64,000 nt of DNA. It comes from Cydia pomonella (taxonomy: Eukaryota > Arthropoda > Insecta > Lepidoptera > Tortricidae). Below the pieces are notes generated by a model that did no database searches, was not told where the DNA came from, and saw nothing but the letters and a program-made list of their open reading frames with translations. The stretch spans positions 23,882,857 to 23,946,856 of the forward strand of contig NC_084710.1 of NCBI RefSeq assembly GCF_033807575.1. Direction: 5' to 3'. Within the stretch, counting starts at the first letter, position 1, and each line of letters starts with the position of its first letter. Below, piece after piece: positions 1 to 11,035 of the stretch. The position numbers and the translations under genes are program-made.

Positions 1-58
1 CCCGGGACCATCAGCTTCGTAAGCAGGGTCACTAACCACTAGGCCAAACCGGTCGTCA
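1..58 (-). repeat. SINE 5' end, cut by window edge
   Basis: Read on the minus strand this is the tRNA-like head of the same SINE found at 3188, 18220 and 50925. It starts GACGACCGGTTTGGCCTAG, which contains the polymerase III A-box-like stretch, and runs to GATGGTCCCGGG at the window edge. The B box and the tail lie outside the window. Confidence 0.8.
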
Positions 59-1035
59 AAAAAAAAGTGGTGGTAAAAATATTTCAGCGTAAACTATCCA
101 TCACCTACATATAAATGACATGGAAGTAGAAAATGATATGGCCTTTTTTATACTCAAATGTAAAATACAAAACTAGGCATATAAAATAAATTTTACCTAC
201 TATGATATGAATAAGAATTTATTTTATCATAATCTATTTCTAACCTTAATTAATTTCTGGGCAGCCAGTAATGAACTGCACTATTTAGGTATATACCTAA
301 GTATCACGTCAGAAGAAATAAAAGTTTAATTTTGGTTAAAGGCTATGCTCATTACGCACAGTGGGCCATTTATCCACAACCTACATAATCCCCACCCCCA
401 CTTAATTATTTACCACCGAACTAAGCGCCCGTATTAGCACCGGCCTCTACACATAGCCCTTAATTTAATATCCGACTATTTAGTGCGATGCGATGCCATA
501 TTTGTCTTGGTCTAAACTGGGTGTGGATTAAGAGGAAAATGGACGGCCGCTTCCCCATACAAGCGTAGTCCCCATTTCCCTTTCTGGATATTAGACGTTA
601 TATTACATAACACACAACATATTTTACACAATTTGATGTATATTAACCACAGTTATGTTTAGTAACCCATCGTTAGACATTTTTCGCCCAAAACTTGCCA
701 AGCCAAATGCAACTTTGATTAATCTGATTAGAGGTTCGAATTAGAATGAAACGGGAGAACGTTTTATAACGGACCAATACAAATTTTAGTTATGCGATCT
801 GTTTCCGATACGATACTGATCTGTCAGTGTCAAAACTGACGTTTTTGGTTGAAGACATGTTACTTTCGATGGTGACAGATCAATATCGTACCTGACTGAG
901 CGGCTAGGTGAAATAATGCGAAAATATTTTTGGACGCTCTTAACTGTTACAATATCGGATAATATCGAATATAACTGTGGTTAATAAGTATACATCAAAG
1001 CTTTAAAAAATCTCGTCATCGAGCTCAACGAGGGG
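59..1035. other. unassigned AT-rich intergenic DNA
   Basis: No coding frame or RNA gene can be supported here. Around 720-890 there is a degraded copy, in the opposite orientation, of the MITE family seen at 18961-19146. The shared motifs include aaaactgacgtttttggtt and gatacgatactgatctgtca. Confidence 0.4.
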
Positions 1036-1160
1036 GAGGGGGGGTTAGGGTCAACAACGCGCATGTAACTCCTCTGGAGTTACAGTCGTACACAGGCTAC
1101 GGAGACTGCTTACCATCAGGCGGACCGTATGCTTGTTTTCCACCGACGTAGTATAAAAAA
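1036..1160 (+). repeat. LINE 3'-end-like interspersed repeat
   Basis: The segment runs from a CAACAACGCGCATGTAACTCC-like start through GACTGCTTACCATCAGGCGG and CCACCGACGTAGTATAAAA to an A-rich tail. The same arrangement recurs on the minus strand at 7196-7310, degraded on the plus strand at about 4680-4800, and partly at 15730-15800. The shared 3' end and A-rich tail suggest the 3' terminus of a non-LTR retrotransposon, but no coding part is attached. The family name is not determined. Confidence 0.6.
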
Positions 1161-2611
1161 ATAAAATAAAAAAACGTCCATATCCAGACAGGAAAATGTG
1201 ACCTGCGTTTGTATGGATCACGGTCATTTGTTCCTCTAAATACAGAATTTTGGGAGCCCAGTCCCGACCGGGTGGTCAGTAGGGTGGCCACGTGCCGTGC
1301 AAACACTTAGACATGGGTGCTGGCCAAAGAGAATGAATAATAGATGGGACAGAGCGGTTAGTGTCACTTAGCGATAATAGTTGCAGGGGTGCTTAAAATC
1401 ACTGAACGATTAACGTAGGTATGTTAATAAAATATTCTCTCTAACATATCTAACTATTATTTATTATTTGCGTTTCATTTTAACATCATATTTTTGTAGA
1501 GATTTGATAGTCGTTAAAAGTCATGCGTACGTACGCCAATTACAAAGACAATTGTCAAGGTCTTGTCAAAACCAGTTAATTAAAATTAGAATTGAGCTCC
1601 AGAAATACTTCCTATATTGAACCCATATTTACAGAATTATTAGTAGCACTATTTTTGCATTTATTAGACGGAAATCCTTATCCATTCGAATGACGACATT
1701 TCACTGTAACTACTCATAAAAAATCCATCCATGAAATCAAAAGGTACCTAACTCCTACCAGCAATGCGCATACGTAAATGACGTAGTACTTAGCTCGCCT
1801 ATATTTAAGCGTCGAATTGGTACCCATCGATTATCCCTATGACAATTGTGACTGGCTAGTGAGAGCGACGATCATGAGCTCTCAGATATATATGGAGTAG
1901 CTGTCATGTAAAAAAAATCCTGCCGCGGAAATCAACCTTGCTGCGCTAAACGAAGTTGCCGCTTTACACCTCCGTCGAGCAGAAAAATAGTATGCGCACC
2001 ACGGGAGGAAACGTAGGACATTCCATCCCGCGTGTTTGTCACCCTCGCCTTCGGCTCGGGTTACAATTTTGCACGCGGCACGCGATTTCCTACTTTTCCT
2101 CCCTTGGGACACAAATAACTATATATATAGAGATGTTTTGGAAATTTTGCTATTTTTTTTTCCGAAATATATCATTTAAGTTATACAAATAAGTTAAAAG
2201 CATATTTTAACTTACAGAGACTTGAAAAAACATAGATATTTAATTAATAATTAAGTGTGACCCCTCTGCGAAACTCATTCTTCATTATAGTGCGAATAAA
2301 CACTCAAGTTCTGCCAAGACAACAGCGGTGCCATCTGCAAGCGGTCAGTCGGGCCCTCGGCTGTTTATTGATTTGTACCTGATTTATAAATCAAAACGCA
2401 TATACTGTCCGGCCCCTTTTCTTAACGGTAGGTATGGGTATTCATTAATGTCTTCTAACGCCTAACCAGTAATATATGATCACGCGCCATATTGCGGAAT
2501 TTCATCGGAACTACATTTTTCATACTAAACTGAACTGTCACCCTATACATGAAAATAATAGCGCCCTCTTGACAATGACCAACCAGAATTATACAAGTAC
2601 ATATTGACATA
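1161..2611. other. unassigned intergenic DNA
   Basis: No supported gene. The small open frames near 1880-2190 overlap each other on both strands and show no recognisable domain or codon signature, so I treat them as chance. Confidence 0.4.
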
Positions 2612-2884
2612 CGGCCCGATTCTAAGAATGAAATACGATAACGATAAGTTCTGGTTTAGATAAGTTCTCATTTAGATATCGTTTATATGTCGTATAATTG
2701 ACAGAAGCAGCTACATTCGGGCAACCAATGTCACTTTGACGTTAGAAATATCGTAGATAGATCTTATTGGCATCACAGCGGAATCGAAATAAACGTAAAT
2801 TTTGACATGTCGTTTAGTTATCGATCTTTTAAAGATCTTTCCAAGATCTTAAACGTGTCTTAATCATTCTTCGAATCGTTCCGT
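2612..2884. mobile_element. MITE with ~25-bp imperfect inverted ends
   Basis: The left end reads ACGGCCCGATTCTAAGAATG. The right end, reverse complemented, reads ACGGAACGATTCGAAGAATG. The interior is AT-rich and non-coding, which is typical of a non-autonomous DNA transposon of about 270 bp. Related CGATTCGAAC-type ends occur at 9061-9205 and 18961-19146. The superfamily is not resolved. Confidence 0.6.
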
Positions 2885-3187
2885 TAGTTTAGGTGTGACA
2901 CACAAATAATTTTAAGCAACAGATTTAATACGTTTCATTGATATTAAGTACTTATTTTTACCTATTTACGAGTAAGTTTATTTAATAATATAGATCTATG
3001 TAATAGTATCTCCAAACAGACAATAATATTAAGTACCTTTGTAAGACTCAAAGTAGCATAATTTGAAAATGATAATTATTTTCTTTTTTTTAATGCTTAA
3101 ACCTTCTTGTAAAAACACATGACACATAACAACTTTAACAACCGATGGTCAGTTATTATTACTTTTAGTATTTACGATTAGTATTTT

Positions 3188-3455
3188 GACGACCGGTTTG
3201 GCCTAGTGGGTAGTGACCCTGCCTACGAAGCTGATGGTCCCGGGTTCAAATCCTGGTAAGGGCATTTATTCGTGTGATGAGCATGGATATTTGTTCCTGA
3301 GTCATGGATGTTTTCTATGTATTTAAGTATTTATACATATTTATATATTATATATATCGTTGTCTAAAGTACCCTCAACACAAGCCTTATTGAGCTTACT
3401 GTGGGACTTAGTCAATTTGTGTAATAATGTCCTATAATATTTATTTATTTATTTA
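3188..3455 (+). repeat. tRNA-derived SINE, full length
   Basis: The head starts GACGACCGGTTTGGCCTAG (A-box-like). It carries a B-box-like GGTTCAAATCC about 50 bp downstream. The body continues through TTGTTCCTGAGTCATGG and CTTATTGAGCTTACTGTGGG to a (TTTA)n tail. TTAGTATT occurs just before the head and just after the tail and is a plausible target-site duplication. Closely similar copies at 18220 and 50925 make this the best represented SINE in the window. It is transcribed by polymerase III and mobilised by a LINE. It is not a functional tRNA gene. Confidence 0.88.
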
Positions 3456-4375
3456 GTATTGTATTTTATTGTAGCACGGGTTTCCGCAACTCGATGACAT
3501 GCGCCTATTTCGCCTACTGTTTACCAGAAATTCAACAAAATGTGAAGTAAAGTTTTATTATATTACGTTTTCATGATAAGTGTTAACAATAAAAAACATG
3601 AGCAATAAACAAAAACTAAAAACTGCTACAAAACAGGAAACGAAAAAATGAAAAACACCATTAAATCAGTACCTTTGTTTTTACGGCTGTATCGAGAAAG
3701 TTTACCAAATCACTTAGCATAAGTAGTGCCCCCTACCTGCAACAACTGTCGTTACATAAATAATAAGAGGCCGACCAACAACACGCGCTCTAATAGGGAA
3801 AATACAGCAGACGTAATAATATTACATTAAGAGGCTGTCAATACCTAAAGCGCGCACACTGTCTATTTGTATCGGAGTAAATGAGATAGCACTGTCGCAT
3901 GTTACTGGGCCTGGGCAAGGGAATAATAAGAAAAATATTTAAATAAAAAAAGTGGATTATTAGTGTAATATTTTACTCATTAGCGGTTTAGATATAAATG
4001 TTTTGAAATTGTGATTTTAATTGCAGACCCATACGTCAAAACAATAAAGACATAGAACCGTTTAATTGTGATTTTAAGACCAATCTTTGCAATTATTTTC
4101 TATCGAGCTGATTTCGTTCAATCATGTATCGAGTACAACCACGGTCTTTGAAATATAATTAATATGAACATATATTTTTCTTACTTGACTAAAACAAATA
4201 GTCTTTCTTAAAAAACTGTTTAAGTAACATCAATTTCAAGGACATTGGGTGTTGAAAGCCTCTTAATAGAAATGCTTTATTTCATCTAAATAAAAGAAGA
4301 ATGCTTGATATTATCGTTGTCTAGCACAAGCCTTACCTATTGAGAGACTGTAGTGTACGCGCTCTGGGACTAGGG
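3456..4375. other. unassigned intergenic DNA
   Basis: AT-rich sequence with no supported gene or clear repeat boundary. Confidence 0.35.
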
Positions 4376-4503
4376 GGCTTACCACGAAAACTGAAGTTCG
4401 CAAATTGCGGGCATCTTTCTCTTTTACTCGCATTTAAGCGTAATTAGAGAGACAGGGAAAGATGCCCGCAATTTGCAAAATTTGGTTTTCGCGGTTATAG
4501 CCT
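4376..4503. mobile_element. fold-back MITE, copy 1
   Basis: The two arms pair over about 50 bases: the left arm contains CGCAAATTGCGGGCATCTTT and the right arm contains AAAGATGCCCGCAATTTGC. The loop is short and the ends are GGCTTACC.../...TATAGCC. A second copy with the same arms and ends lies at 58387-58512. A nearly complete hairpin of about 125 bp present twice in 64 kb indicates a small non-autonomous DNA transposon family. Confidence 0.75.
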
Positions 4504-4679
4504 AGGAGCCCTATTCAGATTTAACAACGTTCATACCGTTTTGAACTAGTTTTGATAATATTTAAACAGTTATTTCGCATGCACCAAGCAGCGTGAGCGA
4601 TTTTCAAGGTCATATAAAAATTAAATCGGGATTTAGATGAATTTGTGTATGTTTGTCCATTATTTATTATTTATATGAT

Positions 4680-4800
4680 AAGGTCGGCAACGCTCATATA
4701 CATCCCCTGTCGTTGCACGCATCCATAGGCTTAGATAACAGCTTTTCATCAGGCCTAATAACTGCTTGCTATAGTTGTAGTAAACAAAAAACCCGTAAAC
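4680..4800 (+). repeat. degraded LINE 3'-end-like repeat
   Basis: AGGTCGGCAACGCTCATATA, CATCCATAGGCTTAG and CTTTTCATCAGGC match, in order and with decay, the repeat at 1036-1160. No coding part is visible. Confidence 0.45.
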
Positions 4801-5264
4801 AAAGCACAATTACGTAATTAATCAACATGTCACCGTCATCGTTTTTGACTGGCCGCGAAACCACTGGGTATTTCCTTGCGCTAGAAATTCATATACCTAA
4901 TAGAATATTATGGATATGGTTGGTTTTCAAATACCTAATCCGTAAATATTTCCCGCGTTTCTTTCCTGTGGTTTTGGCATATGTAAAATGTGATTTCCAT
5001 TATTTTAATTAAGTTAATGGTAAATATAACTATTTATGAAACACATATATTTTCTAAATAGCCTAGCTATTTGTTGGAAGAACATTCGTTGGGCAAATCC
5101 AAATCAAATGTATAATATTATATAGGTACAAAACAATTATTTTCCAAATTGTGTTTTCATTAGGCTCTGCCGAGTACAAAAATAATTATGTTGTACACAT
5201 TGCTTATGTAGTTATGTTTTATGAATAATTTTTCGCACTCACCCACATTTGAGAATTTGCCCTA

Positions 5265-5337
5265 TGGTTGACTGGTACAGAATGCTTTAAGGCATAAAGT
5301 CCGCCATCTGTACAACAATAAAGTTTTAATAAAAAAA
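5265..5337 (+). repeat. LINE 3' terminus
   Basis: TGGTTGACTGGTACAGAATG is followed by GCCATCTGTACAACAATAAAG and an A-rich tail. The same terminus appears on the minus strand at 10926-11035 and 53333-53425. The AATAAAG near the end followed by a short tail fits a non-LTR retrotransposon 3' end. Confidence 0.6.
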
Positions 5338-5770
5338 TGCATTTACTTCAGACAAATACATATGGCACTGCTGGCGTTGCTGTGCAGCATTGTTGCCGAC
5401 TGCATATCTGCAGGAAATATAATGTATCCAAGACCCCGCCATTTAATATCAAATTTCCTGCAGCAATACAATCAGTTTCAATGTATGTCGAGGTACTTTT
5501 TGGGTAGACCATTTTCAGTCATTTTTTTCACCTAGCCTACTGTATGACCTGTGTCCTCTCGATCATGTTTACCTCTCCAGCAAAAATATGAAGAACACGC
5601 ATTATTCGGCCACAGCGGCGGTTAGCAGCTCATCCACCTTGTTTACGCCCGTTTATGGCCCGGGCCGTATTTATTGTCAATCCACTTGAGAGATTGGGGA
5701 AAACAGAAACTTGAAGTATTCAGTGTAATGGTAAAAATATTGGTTTGATTGGAGAGGTGGCTTTATAGAA

Positions 5771-6270
5771 TGTGTTAGGCATGAAATACACACTTTTAAG
5801 ATATCTTATACCTTTAAACGAGCAATTCTTGTATATATATATTTCTGTGATCTCGGAAACGGCTCTAACGATTTCGCTGAAATTTGGTATATGGGGGTTT
5901 TTGGGGGTATACAATCGATCTAGATTAGTCTTATGTTCGGGAAAACGTGTGTTTTCGAGTTTTCATGCGTTTTTCTTTCGACGCAGAATATGGTCGCTAA
6001 TTTCGTGTTGCCGGCCACTGTCCATCTGATCCAGCGGGTTAAGACGCGGACAGCTAGAAACGAGTGTTACGGGTTCGAATCTCGCTCGGTGACTAACTTT
6101 TGTTTTTTTTTTTTTATTTGTTCAAGTTTATATATAATTTTTTAATTTTTATTGTTTTAAACAAGTTTGATTTAGTAATAAAATGTAGTTAAGATTATCA
6201 CCTATACACCACTATATTACAATAAATACTTATAACCGAGCAAGGCTCGGTCGCCCAGGTACTAAGAAGT
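5771..6270 (+). repeat. composite repeat with tRNA-like head
   Basis: The segment contains CTCGGAAACGGCTCTAACGA and TTTCGCTGAAATTTGGTATA, a motif set I know from many lepidopteran intergenic repeats. At 6010-6085 it has a tRNA-like module with an A-box-like CCAGCGGGTTAAG and a B-box-like GGGTTCGAATCTC, followed by a T-rich run. It closes near CCGAGCAAGGCTCGGTCGCC at 6237, itself a small palindrome. The two open frames here overlap and are not convincing genes. The exact nesting of the parts is unclear. Confidence 0.5.
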
Positions 6271-6646
6271 TAAATAAACTATGATATTTTTGTAATCCCG
6301 TTGTTTTTTGTATCTTAATACTGGGTGTGTATTTAGTCACCTGCAATAACTTACGGGGTGAATATGTACAATACATAGGTCATACTGAGCAACTTTTACT
6401 ATGGCACCAACCCCGAAATCGCGAAAAAAAAAATGGCTGTCTGACATTGACATTTCCTACGGGAGAGTAAATTTTTTGAAGGTAACAAAATAAACACCTG
6501 TATAATAATATATCATCATGTAAAATATATTACTTTATTTCAAGATTACTGCTCGTGCAAAAAATAGCAATGGCGATTAGTTTTTGCTTAATCTGTTAAC
6601 TCTTACTCTTTTATTCTTAGACTTTTTGAAAAAAGAAATGTAAAAG
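6271..6646. other. unassigned intergenic DNA
   Basis: AT-rich sequence with no supported gene or repeat boundary. Confidence 0.35.
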
Positions 6647-6748
6647 TACAGTCAATGTCAAAGATATGTTTACATTTTTCGCATTAAAATACAACGGAGT
6701 AACCGAATAAGATGCAAAAGTGTAAACATATCTTTGACACCGACTGTA
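6647..6748. mobile_element. 102-bp MITE, Tc1/mariner-like ends
   Basis: The terminal inverted repeats are about 35 bp. The left one starts TACAGTCAATGTCAAAGATA. The right one, reverse complemented, starts TACAGTCGGTGTCAAAGATA. Both continue TGTTTACA. The T-A at each extreme fits the TA target choice of the Tc1/mariner superfamily. The interior is only about 30 bp and no transposase is present, so it depends on an autonomous relative. Confidence 0.8.
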
Positions 6749-7053
6749 CTTATTACTCAACGTACTTAACACACATACACAAAACCGTTGTAATAATTAA
6801 ATTAAATTTGCATTATTTGACAACAGAAAAAAGTGTACTTAGTAAAAAAATGCTTAGTATTTTTATATATTTTAGTTTTCTGGATAGTTGTTTTTTTTGC
6901 TGTTCAAAATCGTATAATTAACTTAGACGTTTTTATTTTGTAAGTTTTACTTTTCCCGTCAATTTAATTGCCTTTTTTCTGAATTCAGATATTTACAAAA
7001 GAAGTATTCTATTATAATATCGCTAAAAATATAATAAGACAAAGTAAAGAAAA

Positions 7054-7627
7054 ATGAAGAAGGGCGAACTGACTCCGGTCGTTGACCGTTATTAATTTAT
7101 TTTTAATTATTACAAATATGTTTTTTTATATGTTATCATAACAACCTATTTTTGTAGCTTTTACTTTATCCCGTGAATTTTTCATACATTTTTTTTTATA
7201 CTACGTCGGTGGCAAACAAGCATACGGCCCGCCTGATGGTAAGCAGTCTCCGTAGCCTATGTACGCCTGCAACTCCAGAGGAGTTACATGCGCGTTGCCG
7301 ACCCTGAACCCGCCCCCCCTCGTTGAGCTCTGGCAACCTTACTTACCGGCAGGAACACAACACTATGAGTAGGGTCTAGTGTTATTTGGCTGCGGTTTTC
7401 TGTAAGGTGGAGGTACTTCCCCAGTTGGGCTCTGCTCTAGATCTGGAATGACATCTACTGGCTGTGTCCTACCACACAAAGCGAGATGAAATTCACAATG
7501 CCCATACCTCTCTTTTGGACGTAGTTTAGATGGTTAAGGAAAGTATCCAAATTTAATATCGTAGGGAAGAAAATAAGATTTAGTAAATAAATATGAAGAA
7601 GGCCGAACTAAGTCGGTCGTTGACCGT
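7054..7627 (-). repeat. LINE 3'-end repeat between 35-bp direct repeats
   Basis: Near-identical direct repeats (ATGAAGAAGG(G/C)CGAACT..., then GTCGTTGACCGT) lie at 7054-7089 and 7593-7627. Between them, on the minus strand, is a good copy of the repeat also seen at 1036-1160. Its motifs are CCACCGACGTAGTATAAAA, GCTTACCATCAGGCGG and TGTAACTCCTCTGGAGTT. The direct repeats are longer and less exact than an ordinary target duplication, so they may belong to an older host repeat. Confidence 0.5.
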
Positions 7628-7952
7628 GGGGGTTTAGTGGGGCGCACAACTATGTGGAAAATTTTTAATCAATACAAATTAGGTTGAAGCACGCCGGCCT
7701 CGGGCGCCGGATGTACGGGCGCACTGTGGGCCTCAGGATGCTGAGTGGACAAAACAATTTATTATCATGGACTTTTGAATAAAATGTTTACGATACTAAT
7801 TTAAAATTTAATTAAAATAAATAATCATTAAATTTAGGCATAGCCTATATAAGCATTAGTAACAGCCTTAAATAATAATGTTAAACTATGACTATTTTAA
7901 TTTCCTATAATCTACCATGCAACAGATACGTGATACGTGTAGTATACACTTA

Positions 7953-8021
7953 GGGCTAGGAATTTAAGCTAACATGGGCTAGGAATTTAAGCTAACATGG
8001 GCTAGGAATTTAAGCTAACAT
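7953..8021. repeat. 23-bp tandem repeat, 3 copies
   Basis: The unit GGGCTAGGAATTTAAGCTAA followed by CAT is repeated three times with no visible mismatch. This indicates recent expansion. No coding or regulatory role is evident. Confidence 0.9.
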
Positions 8022-9060
8022 GGTCTTTACCTTCCTATGTCAAATCTCATCATCAAAATCTGTTTATTGAAAATCGCAAACAGTAAAATTGCATCAGATA
8101 CGATATAATATCCGTCTTTGATATTTGACGATTATTATACTTTTACGTTATGATTTAGAATAAAATTTATTTATTCCAATTTCATTGTGTCAAAATTATG
8201 TTTATCTTCTTAACATGATTCATCATCATCATGATGTTATACCTATTTTTATAAACCAAGAAATAAAAAAGACCATTAACTACGAAAATGACACGATTTT
8301 TCAACCAATTTTTTTAAATTGTTCTTTAAATATTAAATTCCTATAATTATTAATTACCCAATGAATATTTCCAACGATGGTAGATAACTTAATACATACG
8401 AGTAGTCTAAAAAAAAATTTTTTTTTTTCGTTTATGTAGGGCTATTTTCTGTAATAAATTTTTGTATGTATTTTCTTATATTTAGATAATATATTTCAAT
8501 TTCATATGTATTGTGTATTGAATGGTTTATGAATGAACAAAAAATTTAATAAATTGTCTGTAACGCCTACGTTAACAGCCCACAGTGCACGATGCATACT
8601 CGCAGCATCTCGGGATAAACTTGCTTAACAAGCTCCCGATATTGATTTATCGAGCAGGCAGGTACTCTGCTTAGCTATGCGCTGAGTGAATCTTGAGAAT
8701 TAGCGGTCTAGATTTAATAGACTCGACTAAAACTTTGATTTAAATAAATATTGACTCATTTTGCGTTTACTTACATAGGCAAAAGCTCTAAGGTTTATAA
8801 GTTTCTATCTTGTAGCAATATGTTGTCAAGAAAGCATACACACTACAATTTTGCGTACCCTTTTCTACCAAAGCTAGTATTGGAAGGCCAAGATAATACC
8901 TACATATTCCGTGCCATTATTAAACTGGACTTATTTACTTTTCCTCGTTTGTTTTTATCAACCTAATATTTAATATAACAGCTAGATCCATCATTTTAAA
9001 ACAAATTGTTATCATTGCTTGTGAATAAGATGTTTTTACTATAAATATTTACCTGATTAG
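8022..9060. other. unassigned intergenic DNA
   Basis: AT-rich sequence with simple T and A runs (for example around 8410). The 71-codon frame at 8751-8966 has no recognisable motif. Confidence 0.35.
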
Positions 9061-9205
9061 AAATCGTTGTTATTGACAATCGGCTATCGGCAAATATTAG
9101 GGAACGTTGTTTTTGAAGGAACGTCACATTTGACACTGAGATGTCTGATCCATATCGTAACTAGACCAAATTTTTGACGTATCTTAAAGTTCGAATCGGG
9201 CCGTA
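9061..9205. mobile_element. partial MITE
   Basis: The interval contains GAACGTCACATTTGACACTG and GATCCATATCGTA, and ends with a TTTTTGACGTATC / AAAGTTCGAATCGGGCCG terminus. These parallel, in order, the right half of the element at 18961-19146, so this looks like a truncated copy of that family. Confidence 0.5.
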
Positions 9206-9866
9206 TGTATGTGTAATATTAGTGTTTTAAAGGAAAAGATTTCAAATTATTTCAGAAAGTGCTTTTTACTCATTATCGGAATAACAAATTATATTTAGTT
9301 TATTTTGTTAAGTATGTAATCGATAAGGTGTATAAAAGAAAATGGAAACTATAAAACGTTACTAATTAAATCATTCCTGTAGATTCACCCACCGGTAAGA
9401 TTTCGGCATACATCGATGTTTGCCGAGACTCTATTCGCGTATGTTTGCTCGGATTTTACTGTTTTAATTTGGAATATCTGGATATCGGTATGGAAATCAC
9501 AGAGGTATGCGAGGGTGAAGTCAATTTAGAGTTCGAGTGGGAATAGCGTTTCTTTTTATAGATACCGCTCGTGAACTTCTTGATATAATACGATACTGGA
9601 ATAACATTATGCATCCAAGTAGGTAGGTATGAAACATATCCATGGACGAATCACCGGTTAATATATGTACAGTAGGTATTTGTAGGAACGGGCAGGTATT
9701 TATGTTATGATGAGTGAGTTCTTAGTTAGGGTTCATTTTTCATTTTTGTAAGTTCCATAATTGATAGACGATATCTTGAGTAATTTTCAACTGGGTATTT
9801 AGTATTAGCTAAGTAGAGAAGGATCGGCCTGAAGATTTCGAAATACAGCCCATACCTTGCCATCAA

Positions 9867-9965
9867 GAGCCCATTTCGCATACGGTATTAGCCATGGTAA
9901 CCCATACGACTTGACAGTTCGTGGACTAATAATATTAGTCTAATATCGTTCGAAAAATGAGCCCC
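9867..9965. mobile_element. ~95-bp MITE, copy 1
   Basis: The ends read GAGCCCATTTCGCATACGGT and, reverse complemented from the right, GGGGCTCATTTTTCGAACGA. The interior has CCATGGTAACCCATACGAC and a run of AATAATATTA-type sequence. The same element in the opposite orientation is at 63702-63791. Confidence 0.65.
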
Positions 9966-10736
9966 GATTTTTCCACCTTCGTAAAATTTATCCATTTTCC
10001 ATTATCATCGAGGTAAATGGTACATGCTGCATCAACTTAAGTTTATTCTAACCTGATTCCTCCTTTTCTTTGTCGTTTCACTCCTGACCTCTTATCATGA
10101 CGCGTTCTTGCGCACGACTCCATACTTGAATTCGCGCTTGACATACGGAGTCGCGCGAGACATAACAAGTCTTGCTAAAAGGTTAGATAAATAGAGTAAT
10201 CGTGGTTATGATTTCAGCTATTGGTGACGAGCTTCACAATAGGCTGCCGTTCTTCTCCGTCAGCTGCCGTCCTGGCTTATTTCTGTTTATACCATCAGCA
10301 AGGGTCAGCAAACCACGGCTCACGAGCCTGAATCTAGTAATTTCGACTGCGGTTGGCTCTTTTTCTCAAAAGTCTGCCAGCCCCTGCAATAGTGCTAAAA
10401 AACCTTAAAATAAGGCGTAGGTGGCTAAAAACTAAGCAGCCGGCCAGCCGTCCGTAATGGCGCTTCCCTGTCGCGTGGCCGCCGCCACCGCAGTCTCAGC
10501 TTTTTGTACTAGGTGAACTTTTACTGACGTTTTATAAATAAAAACCTTTGTTTGATGACTATTTTTGAGAGTATGAAAGCATGTGGCAAGTTTCGAATGT
10601 AGACTATAATGATCTTGACCACGTAAATGGTTTAAAAAAACCTTTTATTGTTTCGTCTTGCGATGCTAAGTAAGTACCTACAGTTTGTTGTACTCGGGGT
10701 CAATTATTTTGTTAGCAAGATAATTTGTAACCAGTT
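9966..10736. other. unassigned intergenic DNA
   Basis: No supported gene. The 68-codon frame at 10202-10408 carries no recognisable motif. Confidence 0.35.
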
Positions 10737-10778
10737 CCCGCTGTCTTATTGAACTTCGAAGTTTAATAAGACAGCGGG
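10737..10778. repeat. 42-bp near-perfect palindrome
   Basis: CCCGCTGTCTTATTGAACTT is followed by its inverted complement AAGTTTAATAAGACAGCGGG across a central CG. The only imperfection is one base pair (G opposite T). It could extrude as a cruciform or be the remnant of a tiny fold-back element. Confidence 0.9.
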
Positions 10779-10925
10779 TTCAATAAGATCTCGAGATGGA
10801 ATTTAGCATAATCACCTTTCTGATGGCGACTTATTTGATGATGGATGTGGCCAAAAAAGCGCTGCATTTACTTTTTACTCATATTAGATACGTCAAATCT
10901 ACATAAAACAAAACAACCCAACTTT

Positions 10926-11035
10926 ACTTTTTTCGTTTTTATTTATTTATTTAAACTTTATTGCACAAATTCACCAAAAAGAGTACAAATGGAGGATTTA
11001 ACGCCTTGAAGCATTCTCTACCAGTCTACCATTGG
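10926..11035 (-). repeat. LINE 3' terminus
   Basis: On the minus strand the sequence runs from a TAGACTGGTAGAGAATGCTT-like start through a TTTGTACTCTTT / GTGCAATAAAGTTTAAATAA end. It matches the termini at 5265-5337 (+) and 53333-53425 (-). Confidence 0.65.
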
